Shown here piece after piece: positions 15,703-26,000 of a stretch of DNA of 64,000 bases. Within the stretch, counting starts at the first letter, position 1. Each line of letters opens with the position of its first letter. The position numbers and the translations under genes were made by a program. A model generated the notes under the pieces. It had not been told where the DNA came from. It did not search any database and saw nothing but the letters and a program-made list of their open reading frames with translations. Origin of the DNA: Streptomyces sp. XM4193 (GTDB lineage Bacteria; Actinomycetota; Actinomycetes; Streptomycetales; Streptomycetaceae); the NCBI RefSeq assembly GCF_023072595.1, contig NZ_JALLGK010000004.1, positions 124,001 through 188,000 of the forward strand, read 5' to 3'.

Positions 15703-18700
15703 GTGAGTCGAATACCCTTCCACCGCCCCGTCCGCATGACGCCCCCGCCGACGCCGGAGGGCGGCACCAAACTCGCCGGTGCGCCCCAGCGTCCGCAGCC
15801 GCAGGGCGCGGCGACCTGGCTGATGATCCTGCTTCCGCTGCTCTCCAGCGTGAGCATGGCCGCGTACATGGTGGCCTTCGGCCGACCGTGGATGATCCTG
15901 CTGGGCATCGCCTTCGTCGTGGTGTCCGTCGGTATCACCATCGGCGTGCGCATGCAGATGCGCGGCAGCCGCCGACGCAACCAGTTCCGCCAGCGCGAGC
16001 GGTACATGGAGTACCTCGCCGGAATCCGCAAGCAGGCGCTGCGGACCAAGGCCGCCCAGCGCACCGCCGACGCCTGGCGCCATCCGCACCCCGAGCGGCT
16101 GTGGGCCGTCGCCTCGCGCCGACGCCGCATCTGGGAACGCCGCCCGGGCGACAGCGACTTCCTCCATCTGCGGCTGGGCACCGGGACGGCGCCGCTCTCC
16201 CACACCCTCACCACCTCCGAGCCCAGCGACCCGACGGTCGAGATCGACATCTCCTGTGAGCACGCCGCCGCCGAACTGGTCCGCACCCACAGCACCGTCG
16301 AGGGCCAGGCGGCCTGGCTGGACCTCGGCGGCTCCGGCGTGGTGAGCCTGCTCGGCCCGCGTGCGCGCACCCGTGAACTGGCCCAGAACCTGCTGGTGCA
16401 ACTCGCCGTGCTGCACGCCCCCGACGATGTACGGGTCGCCGTGGTCTCCGGCGGCCACTCGGCCTGGGACTGGGCGAAGTGGCTGCCGCACACCCAGCAG
16501 CCGGAGAGCGACGAGGAACGTCGCGAGCAGGAGATCGTCCCGCTGCTCGCCGACGACTTCGCCGGGATCAGGGACCACCTCCAGACCGCCTACGACCAGG
16601 CCGCCGCCGCCCGCGCCGAGCGTTCCAGCCGGCTGATCGTGCACCGCGACAGTGCCCCGCGCAGCCGCCTGGTGATCTTCCTCGACGAGTACGACCCCAA
16701 GGCCCAGTGGGCCCGTTCCTCGCTGCTGGCCGACCTCATCACCGAGGCCGGACCCGAACTCGGCGTCCACGTGGTCTGCCTGGTCGAGGAGGAGGGCTCG
16801 GAGCCCGGCCGGGTGGACGTGCGCGCGCGCACGGACGCCCGCGGCGCGCTGCTCCTGGAGGGCCGCTCCTCCCAGCTGTACGCCACCGTGGACAAGGCCG
16901 CCGCCGACACCGTCGCGCCCGGGGTCCTGGCGGCCACCGCCCGTTCGCTGGCGCCGCTGCGGCTGTCCGGAGAGCGCGAGCAGGTCCTCTCCGAGCACGT
17001 CTCGCTCTCCGGCATGCTCGGCTTCTCCGACATCGCCGCCTTCGATCCCGCCGCCGGTCGGCGCGCACCGGACGACCGGAAGCTGCTCAGCGTCCCCATC
17101 GGGGTCACCGGCACCGGCGAGCCGCTGAACATCGACCTCAAGGAGTCCGCACAGGGCGGCATCGGGCCGCACGGACTGGTCGTGGGCGCCACCGGTTCCG
17201 GCAAGAGCGAACTGCTGCGCACCCTGGTCACCGGTCTGTCGCTGGTGCACGCGCCCGAGCACCTGGCCTTCGTGCTCGTCGACTTCAAGGGCGGCGCGAC
17301 CTTCGCGGGCGTCACCGAACTGCCGCACGTCTCCGGCCTGATCACCAACCTCGCCGACGACATGGCCCTGGTCGACCGGATGCGCAAGGCGCTCCAGGGC
17401 GAGCAGCAGCGCCGCCAGCAGATGCTGCGCCGGGCCGGCAACGTCGACTCGGTGCGCGAGTACCAGCTGCGTCACGCCGCCGGTGCCACCGATGTCGACG
17501 GCAAACCGCTGGAACCGCTGCCCTACCTGCTGATCATCGTCGACGAGTTCGGCGAACTCCTCTCCCAGCAGCCGGACTTCATCGACCTGTTCGTCCAGAT
17601 CGGCCGGGTCGGCCGCTCCCTGGGCATGCATCTGCTGCTCTCGACGCAGCGGTTGGAGGAGGGCCGGCTGCGCGGGCTGGAGTCGCACCTGTCCTACCGG
17701 ATGTGTCTGCGCACCTTCAGCGCCGCCGAGTCCCGTGCCGTCATCGGCACCTCCGACGCCTACACGCTCCCCGCACTGCCCGGCTCCGCGTACCTCAAGG
17801 TCGACGAGTCGATCTACGAGCGCTTCCGCGTCGCGCACGTCTCCGCGCCCTACCGCGACCACGAGGCCGATGCCTCACCGGGAGCGGCCCTGCCGGTGGC
17901 GTACGAGGTCTACGGGGACCTGCCGCCGATCGTGACCGACGAGGAGGAGACCCCGGCCTGGGAGTGGGACCCCGAGGGCGGCGCCACCGAACTGCAGATC
18001 GCCGTCGACCGGTTGGTCAACGAGGACGCGCCCGGCCACCAGGTGTGGCTGCCGCCGCTGCCCGCCCACGTGCCTCTCGACCCGCTGCTCGGCGACGCCG
18101 AGCCCGACCCGGAGCTCGGACTGCGCTGTCCCCAGTGGCCGTACGCGGGGCGGCTGAAGTTCCCCGTCGGCGTACTGGACGTACCCGCGCGCCAGGAGCA
18201 GCGTCCGCTCGTCATGGACCTGGAGGGACGGCAGGGCCACCTCGCCCTGGTCGGTGCGCCGCAGAGCGGCAAGTCGACGTTCCTGCGGACCGCGTTGCTC
18301 AGCGCGATGCTCACCCACACCCCGGACGAGCTGCAGTTCTACGCCATCGACATGGGCGGTGGCGGTCTGCACGCGCTCGCCGACGCCCCGCACATGGCCG
18401 GAGTGGCCGGCCGCCGGGACGAGGAGCGCATCCGGCGCACGCTCGCCGAGGTGAGCCGACTTGTCACCGCCCGCGAGCAGATGTTCCACGATCTGCGCAT
18501 CCAGTCCGCCGTGGAGCTGCGCGAGCGCCGCGCGGCCGGCGAACTGCCCGAGGGCGTACGGTCCGCCGACATCGTGCTGGTGGTCGACAACTGGGCCGCC
18601 CTGCACGCCGCCGACGAGGACGCCGTGGTCACCCTGACCGAGATCGCCGCCCGCGGCCTGGGCGTCGGCGTCCATCTGTGGCTGACCGCCAACCGCTGGG

Positions 18701-19848
18701 CGGAGATCCGCGTCAGCCTCCGGGACAACATCCCCGGCCGGATGGAGATGCGGCTCAACGACCCGACCGAGTCCGAGATCAGCCGGCCGACCGCCAGGGC
18801 GCTGGGCCGGGGCGTACCGGGACGCGGACTGGTCTCCGCCGGACTGATCCACCAGATCGCGCTGCCCCGTCTGGACGGGGTGGACTCCACGGACGAACTC
18901 GCGGCCGCGGAACGGCGTCTGGTCTCCCGGCTCGCGGAGAGCTGGCCGAAGGCCGCCGCGCCGGCACTGCGCGTACTGCCGGACCGCATCACCGTCCGGG
19001 AGCTGACCGCCATCGGCGCCCCCGACCCCGCGGAGCGCTGGGAGGGACACGGACGCGGCCTCGGCGACGGCGAGGTGGCCGTCGGACTGCGCGAGTCCGA
19101 TCTGCGTCCGGTCGGCCTCGATCTGACGGACGGTTCCTCGCACTTCGTCGTCTTCGGCGACTCGGGGGCGGGCAAGACCACCTTCCTGCGCAACTGGATG
19201 CGCGGTCTCGCCGCCCAGCGCAGCGCGCGCGAACTGCGCTTCATGGTGGTCGACTACCGGCACAGCCTGCTGGACACGGTGCCCGAGGAGTACCTCGGCG
19301 CACGCGGCGGCAACGCCGAGCTCGTCGCCGCCCAGGCGCAGGCGCTCGCCGAGACCCTCCGCGGCCGGATGCCCCCGGCCGACGTCACCGCGGCCCAACT
19401 CGCCGCACGCGACTGGTGGCAGGGCCCGGAGCTGTACGTGGTCGCCGACGACTACGACCTGGCCGGCGGCAGCATGGGCAGCGGTCCGCTGGCGCCGCTG
19501 GCCCAGTTCGTGCCGCAGGCCGAGGAGTTGGGCTTCCACCTCGTGCTGGCGCGACGCGTCGGCGGTGCGGCCCGCGCGCTGCTCTCCGACCCGGTGATGA
19601 GCAAGCTCAAGGAGGTCGGCACCGACGGGCTCCTGCTCTCCGGAGACCACCGGGAGGGCGTGCTCATCGGCGAACAACGCGCCAGGCGCACCCGGCCCGG
19701 CCGCGGCACGCTGGTGCGCCGCAGCCAGGAACCGGTGCTCATGCAGGTCGCGGTGGACGAGCAGAGCGAGCAGGGGGAGAAGCGCACGAAGGGCGTCCGC
19801 GGCGGCTCCGCGGACGCGTCCCCGCCCGCCGCCGAGCTGAGCGGCTGA
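15703..19848 (+). CDS. eccC: EccC-like type VII secretion motor, three FtsK/SpoIIIE ATPase domains
   Basis: EccC is the membrane-bound motor that recognises WXG100 substrates. The 1,381-residue protein has two N-terminal membrane helices (about 37-80), a stalk domain and three tandem P-loop ATPases: GATGSGKS from residue 495, GAPQSGKST from 851 and GDSGAGKTT from 1152. Only the first keeps a full Walker B (IIVDE, D614-E615). The second reads VVDN (962-963) and the third ADD (1249-1250), matching the known picture that the first ATPase is catalytic and the later ones regulate it by binding substrate. EccCa and EccCb are fused here, as is usual in Streptomyces. GTG start at 15703. Confidence 0.92.
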   Translation: MSRIPFHRPVRMTPPPTPEGGTKLAGAPQRPQPQGAATWLMILLPLLSSVSMAAYMVAFGRPWMILLGIAFVVVSVGITIGVRMQMRGSRRRNQFRQRERYMEYLAGIRKQALRTKAAQRTADAWRHPHPERLWAVASRRRRIWERRPGDSDFLHLRLGTGTAPLSHTLTTSEPSDPTVEIDISCEHAAAELVRTHSTVEGQAAWLDLGGSGVVSLLGPRARTRELAQNLLVQLAVLHAPDDVRVAVVSGGHSAWDWAKWLPHTQQPESDEERREQEIVPLLADDFAGIRDHLQTAYDQAAAARAERSSRLIVHRDSAPRSRLVIFLDEYDPKAQWARSSLLADLITEAGPELGVHVVCLVEEEGSEPGRVDVRARTDARGALLLEGRSSQLYATVDKAAADTVAPGVLAATARSLAPLRLSGEREQVLSEHVSLSGMLGFSDIAAFDPAAGRRAPDDRKLLSVPIGVTGTGEPLNIDLKESAQGGIGPHGLVVGATGSGKSELLRTLVTGLSLVHAPEHLAFVLVDFKGGATFAGVTELPHVSGLITNLADDMALVDRMRKALQGEQQRRQQMLRRAGNVDSVREYQLRHAAGATDVDGKPLEPLPYLLIIVDEFGELLSQQPDFIDLFVQIGRVGRSLGMHLLLSTQRLEEGRLRGLESHLSYRMCLRTFSAAESRAVIGTSDAYTLPALPGSAYLKVDESIYERFRVAHVSAPYRDHEADASPGAALPVAYEVYGDLPPIVTDEEETPAWEWDPEGGATELQIAVDRLVNEDAPGHQVWLPPLPAHVPLDPLLGDAEPDPELGLRCPQWPYAGRLKFPVGVLDVPARQEQRPLVMDLEGRQGHLALVGAPQSGKSTFLRTALLSAMLTHTPDELQFYAIDMGGGGLHALADAPHMAGVAGRRDEERIRRTLAEVSRLVTAREQMFHDLRIQSAVELRERRAAGELPEGVRSADIVLVVDNWAALHAADEDAVVTLTEIAARGLGVGVHLWLTANRWAEIRVSLRDNIPGRMEMRLNDPTESEISRPTARALGRGVPGRGLVSAGLIHQIALPRLDGVDSTDELAAAERRLVSRLAESWPKAAAPALRVLPDRITVRELTAIGAPDPAERWEGHGRGLGDGEVAVGLRESDLRPVGLDLTDGSSHFVVFGDSGAGKTTFLRNWMRGLAAQRSARELRFMVVDYRHSLLDTVPEEYLGARGGNAELVAAQAQALAETLRGRMPPADVTAAQLAARDWWQGPELYVVADDYDLAGGSMGSGPLAPLAQFVPQAEELGFHLVLARRVGGAARALLSDPVMSKLKEVGTDGLLLSGDHREGVLIGEQRARRTRPGRGTLVRRSQEPVLMQVAVDEQSEQGEKRTKGVRGGSADASPPAAELSG

Positions 19849-19859
19849 TGCGTCGGAGC

Positions 19860-19894
19860 GGTTCCCCGGAGGTCGATCCGATCTGCGGGGAACC
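19860..19894 (+). repeat. Hairpin after eccC
   Basis: GGTTCCCCG at 19860-19868 is complementary to 19886-19894, a 9-bp stem with a 17-nt loop, 12 bp past the eccC stop. It may weaken transcription from eccC into the giant gene or mark an mRNA end. Confidence 0.4.
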
Positions 19895-19969
19895 ACCGTC
19901 CGCACAGCGGCCCGGGTGAGCCCCCACCGGCCGCCCGGCCCCGTACAGCACCACGGCTGAGCCCGACCC

Positions 19970-20003
19970 GCACCACAGCACCACCCGCACCACAGCACCA
20001 CCC
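19970..20003 (+). repeat. Two tandem 17-bp repeats before the giant gene
   Basis: GCACCACAGCACCACCC occurs at 19970-19986 and again at 19987-20003, within the leader of the giant gene. The unit itself is made of CACCA sub-repeats, suggesting slippage. Confidence 0.55.
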
Positions 20004-20059
20004 ACACGGCAACACCCGCAGCGCAACAGGCAGTACGCCCAGGGAGAGCGGTACCCACC

Positions 20060-23000
20060 ATGGCAGCAGACGCGGACTCCGTACTCGACACGATCAAGCT
20101 CGACGAGATCTACGCCCTGGGCAACGCCTGGATCAGTCTCGGCGACGAGCTGCACGAGCGTCGGGTCGCCGTGGACGGCCACGTCGAGTCGCTCGGCATG
20201 ACCGGCCCGGCCGGCAACGCGGCCAGGCTCGCCTGGACCGGGGCGCTGGCCGGCAACATCGACGCCGCAGCCGAGACCGCGTGGACCGTCGGCCAGACCA
20301 TCCACCGCTACGCCGACCAGCTGAAGGAGGCCGCCGACGAGTACGCGAAGAAGCTCAACGCGGCCATGTGGGCGGACATCCTGGGCGCCATCCTCAGCGC
20401 GATCTTCTTCTACCTCGGCCCGATGATCGGCAACCTGCTGTCGATGGTCACCAGGATCATCGCCACCCTGCTCCCGGTGATCGCCAGGGTCGCCTCCGCC
20501 ATGGGCCCGATCACCACCACCATCGCCGGGCTGAGCGGCGGCGCGGTGATCGGCGCGGCCACCGGCATCGGCGGCAACATCGCGCTGGGCGCGATCGGTT
20601 CGGGCATCGCCGGCACCGACTACCAGATCGACTGGGAGTCCGTGGCGTGGAGCGCGGGCATCGGCGGATTCGTAGGCGGCATCGCGGGCGGCCTGTACGC
20701 CAGCCCGCCCGCGCGCGGACTCGGCGGCGGCCCCAGCAGCATCCCCGGCTCCAACGTCCCCAAGCCCCCGCCCACTCCCAAGCCCGGTGCAGACATCAGC
20801 GGCACCAAGGGGGTGGGCGGAGACGGCATCAACACCCCGCCCGTCTCCCGGCCTTCGGGCGACGGCCCGGTGGTCAAGCCCGGCGGCCTCGGCGGCGACG
20901 GTGCCCCGGTGGCACGCCCCGGCAGCAACGGCGGGGGCAACGGCGGCATCGGCGGCAACGTCTCCGTGCACGACTCGCGCACCACCAGCAGCGGACCCGC
21001 GGGCGGCGAGCGCGGAGGCGACATCGGTGCGCCGCAGAGCGGACGTCCGGGCAACTCCCAGGCAGCGCCGCCGCCGGCCCCGATGCCCGCACCGGGTCGA
21101 GGGCCCGGCCAGGGCGGTCCCACGCCGGTCGCCGCCAGGCCCGACGGAGGCGGCAGCCCCGGCGGCGCACCCGCGGGCGGCAACGGCCGCCCCGGCGGCG
21201 GGCTGGGGCCGGACTCCGTCTCGCGTCCCGGCGCCGACGGTGCGCCGCCGGCCCCCGGACGCCGACCCGGGCCCGACGGGGTCTCCCCGGGTCCCGTCTC
21301 GCGTCCCGGCGACGGCGGCGGAGTCTCGCCCGGTCCCGGTTCGCGTCCGGGTCCCGACGGGGTGGCGCCCGGTCCGGTCTCGCGTCCTGGTGCGGACGGG
21401 GCGGCGCCCGGTCCGGGCTCGCGTTCGGGTTCTGACGGGGTGACACCCGGTCCGGCCTCGCGCCCGGGTTCGGACGGTGTTCCGCCGGGCACGGGCGGGC
21501 GCCCCGGTCCGACACCCACCGGACGCGGCCACGACTACCCGGCCACCCACGACAACCGCTCCTCCGGCGGCTCGGACTCCATGCCCGGCCCCGGCCGACG
21601 GCTGGGCGGGTCGCAGGAGAACCCGTACGGCACCCCGGTCAGTCCGCCGAGTCGGGACGGCGAGTCGCGGGGTGGCGGCGGTTCGGATCCGATGGGAGGC
21701 CCGGGTCGTCGGTTGGGCGGTTCGCAGGAGAATCCGTACGGTACGCCGACGCCGGGGCCGCCGAGCCGGGACGGCGAGTCGCGGGGTGGCGGCGGTTCGG
21801 ATCCGATGGGAGGTCCGGGTCGTCGGTTGGGCGGTTCGCAGGAGAACCCGTACGGCACTCCGAAGCCGGGGCCGCCGGATCGTGGTGGTGAGTCGAAGAG
21901 CGGTGGTTCGGGGGGTTCGGATCCGATGTCGGGTCCGGGTCGCCGGTTGGGCGGGCCGCAGGAGAATCCGTACGGTACGCCGAAGCCGGGGCCGCCGGAT
22001 CGTGGTGGTGAGTCGAAGAGCGGTGGTTCGGGGGGTTCGGATCCGATGTCGGGTCCGGGTCGCCGGTTGGGCGGGCCGCAGGAGAACCCGTACGGCACAC
22101 CGGTCCCCGCGCCGCCGACCCGTGACGGCGGCACGAAGCAGGGCGGCTCGCTCGGTTCGGACCCCTTCCAGAACGAGGGCAGGCGGCTCGGCGGAGACCA
22201 GAAGGACCCGTACGGCACCACCGGCCCGCGCCCGGAGCGCGGCCCGAACCGTACGGGCGACGGCCAGGGCGCGCCGCCTGCCCGCCCCTCCGGCCCCGGT
22301 CACGACCGGCCCGCGACGATGGGCGATCTGAAGGACGGCAACGCGACCGGAGGGCCGGGCGGCGGCGGTTCGGACCGTCCCGGCGGCGGACTCCGTTCCA
22401 ACCAGGGCAACGGCACCACCACCTATGTGGAGACGCCGACCTCGGACGGTGGCCGCGGCCCCGGCGGACGCCCCGACAGCCACTCGGGCACGGACACCAA
22501 CAGGCCCTCCGCACCCGGTGGTTCGCCACACGGGCAGGGCGGATCGGAGCATCGCGCGCCCGATCCCGGCAGCAGCACCGCCGCACCTCCCGGCACCGGG
22601 CCGTCGAAGAACCCGCCGCCCGCGACAGGAAAGCCGCCGCAGACCAAGGCCCCGGCCGCGCCCCCGACTTCGGGACCGGACGAGTCGCGCGGCGGCGGAG
22701 GCACGACGCAGCCCACCAGGGACACCACCAGTGGCCCCGACCGGGCCCACGACGGCACCCAGGGACGCGGCGGCGACCGCCGGGCGTCCAGTGGAGAGGA
22801 CCTGCCGAACACGAGCGGCACCAGGCCCACGGGGTCGGACACACCCGTGGTCGGACCCGGCATGTCCGACGGTCCGGGCCGCACCACCGGCCCGGACCCG
22901 AGCCAGTCGGGGCAGGTGCCGCGGTCCGGTCAGTCGGGCCAGTCGGGGCAGGTACCGCAGTCCGGTCAGACAGGTCAGACAGGTCAGACAGGTCAGACAG

Positions 23001-26000
23001 GTCAGTCCGGCACGTCCGACCGCCAGCAGGACGGTTCGGTCGTCGGCGGTGGCAACCGCGGCCTCGGCCAGGTGGGCGAGACCGCCTCCCCGCCCATCGG
23101 CACGCCCGTTCAGGGCCCCGCCCAGGGCGAGAACGACACCACTGCCCCGCCGCCCGCGACCACCCCGCCCGCCGTCACCCCGCCGCCCGGTGCGCCGACC
23201 GTCCCGCCGGCGAGCGCGCCGACGACTCCGCCGCCCGCGTCGGGCCCGCCGGCCACGGCCACACCCGGCCCGGCCGGCCCCGGCTCCGCCGCCCCGCCCG
23301 TCAACCCGCCCGCGACGCAGCCGACCACGCAGCCCACCACGCCGGTCGCGCCCCCGACCGGACCCACTTCGGAGTCCTCCCTCCCGGGCTCCTCCGGCGC
23401 CGGAACAACCCGACCGACCACCTCTCCGACCGCGGCCGACGACACCGGACGCACCCAACCGCCGGCCACCGCGCCGCCGGCCACGGTGCCGCCGGTCACC
23501 GCGCCGCCCGCCTCGTCGAGCCCTCCGCCCGCCTCGGCCAACTCCCAGCAGGGAACGCCGAGTCCGACCGCGGAGCGCGAGACCCCGACGTCCTCCTCCG
23601 ACCGGCGTCCCGCCGCCCCGACCGGTACCGGCACCGGTTCGGGCACCGGCCAGGGCACCGGTACCGGCCAGGGCACCGGTACGGGTACCGCCGGTTCGGG
23701 CGGTCACGGTCGTGAGATGGAGATCGAAGGCCCCTCGTCGCGTCCGACGCCGGTCGCCGCCGACCTCGACGGGCTGTCCCGGGGCTTCCTCCTCGACGCG
23801 GTCAACAACGAACTGAACCGTCTGCACCAGCCGCCGATCGGTCTGGACGAGGCGCTCGAGCGCTACGACCAGCTGCCCGGCTGGGTGCGGCGCACGACGC
23901 CGCTGCGCGCGCAGGGCGAGGCGATGGCGCAGACCATCGTCGACGGGAAGCGGACCACCCTCCCGGGCGGCAGTCCCACCTACACCACCGAGATGGAGGT
24001 GGAGACCGAGGCCGGGCCCTCAACTCCCCAGGGCCGCCCCGGGATCACGGCTCCGCCCCGCTCCGAGGACGGTATGGACGTGGACACCCCGGAGCGTTCC
24101 ACGACTCCGGTGGCTCGGCCGGAGCCGGGCGCGGGAACTTCGGTGCCGCCCCGTTCCGAGGACGGTATGGACGTGGACACTCCGGAGCGTTCCACGACTC
24201 CGGTGGCTCGGCCGGAGCCGGGCGCGGGAACTTCGGTGCCGCCCCGTTCCCAGGACGGTATGGATGTGGACACCCCGGAACGGGCCGCGACTCCGGTCGG
24301 TGGGCCCGGGGCGGGGCAGGGGACTTCGGCGCCGCCGCGTGCGGTCGACGGCATGGAGGTGGACTCGCCCGAGCGGTCCACGACTCCGGTCGACCGCCAG
24401 GACACGGAGATGCAGCTCGACGTGCCTGTACCGCCTCCGGCGACAGGGGAGTCGGCAGCCGCCGCGGGCACCGGTCGCACGGTCTGGCGCGGGCTGGAGC
24501 AGAACTCCATGGACGTGGACCAGAGCGTCTTCAACGACGTGCCGCGCCTCGACCCCCAGATCCAGCAGCGCCTCTTCGACGTCGGCCGCGAGGCCATCGC
24601 CGAGACTCAGCAGCGGATCAGCAACGGTCCGGCGAACCAGGTCGAAACGCTCTCGCGCGGCGGACTCGGCATGCTCGTCGCGCTCAACCGCGCCCGCGGC
24701 ACGGCGCCGCTCCAGCCACCGCGCACCCACCAGGAGAGGCTGGGGCAGATGGCGGCGACCGCCGACATCCGCTGCGTGGGCAACTGCGACGAGCACGCGT
24801 CGATGGTCTTCTCCCTGCTGAACCGGCGGACCGACCTGCCCGAGGGCGTGTCCTTCTGGAACGTACGCCTCGCACGGCAGGAGAACGAGACCGGTCCGGT
24901 CGCACAGGCACCGCACACCGACCACGTCTTCCTTGCGATCGGCTACCCCGAGTACCCGCGCGACATCGTCGTGCTCGACCCCTGGCAGCGCAATCCCCGC
25001 CCGGCGACGGCGGTGGAGTTCAACTTCCCGTTCCTGCTGAACGAGCGTGCCCAGCCGTTCGACCCCAGGACCGACGAGCACGCCGTGATCACGCCGCGTT
25101 CGGTGCACATGCCCCACGACGGCGTCGACTACCTCGAGTTCGGCCACCGGACGGTCGACGCCGAGCAGCTCAGGAGCCAGGGAGTCACGCGCAGCGAACC
25201 GGTGGACCCGGCCGCCGTGCGCAATCAGCCGGGAATGTACGACCTGCGGTTCGAGCCCCGGTTCGGCGGCGGTTCGGCGGACCACGGGGTGGATCCGCTG
25301 GAGGCCCAGTGGCCGGTGGGTCGTGAAGTGACGCTGATGGAACCGCGGTTCGGGGGCGTCGCGCTGCCGGGCCTGGAGTCGGGTCCGGCGCCCGCGGTGC
25401 AGTCCACCGACGAACCGGTCGGCGAGTGGACCCGGGTGGTGCTGCCGGTGCCGGACTCGGTCGAGTCCTCGTCGTCCCGCCTGCCGGGCTATGAGGTGAA
25501 CGACGGCGGTTGGGTGCGGTTGCCGGACGGTGCGGAGTTGTCGCCGGAGGGTTGGCGCAGTTTCGGTGACGATTTCATCCATGAGCCGACGGGCGCGTAC
25601 ATGCGGGGCGACAACGGCTGGATCGGCCGGGTCGCCAACCTGGACGCGGTCCAGGACGCGTGGTCCGTGCTCGACCCGCACACCAGCGGGTTCACCGCCG
25701 TGCCCGACGGCCAGGGCCTGCGGATGGTGCCCACCACGGATGATCGCGAGTCGGTCCAGGTCCCCTTCACCCGCCTCACCCCGGAGGGCACCGCGATACC
25801 GGTGACCGGTCGCGGCACGGTGCCCGCGGCAGCCCCGGCGGAGCGGCCGGGCGCCGGCGCCCCGACGGGCGGCGCGGGTCGTACGGGGGAGATGGAGATC
25901 GAGGGCCCCTCGCGTCTCCCGACTCCGGTGGCGGCCGAGCTGGATCCGCTCTCGCGCGGGTTTCTGCTGGACGCGGTCAACGGTGAGTTGGATCGTCTGG

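Noticed and set aside
19739-23827. 1,362-codon minus-strand frame across eccC end and giant gene start
   Set aside because: Highly repetitive Arg/Gly/Thr product created by the Pro/Gly-rich repeats on the other strand.
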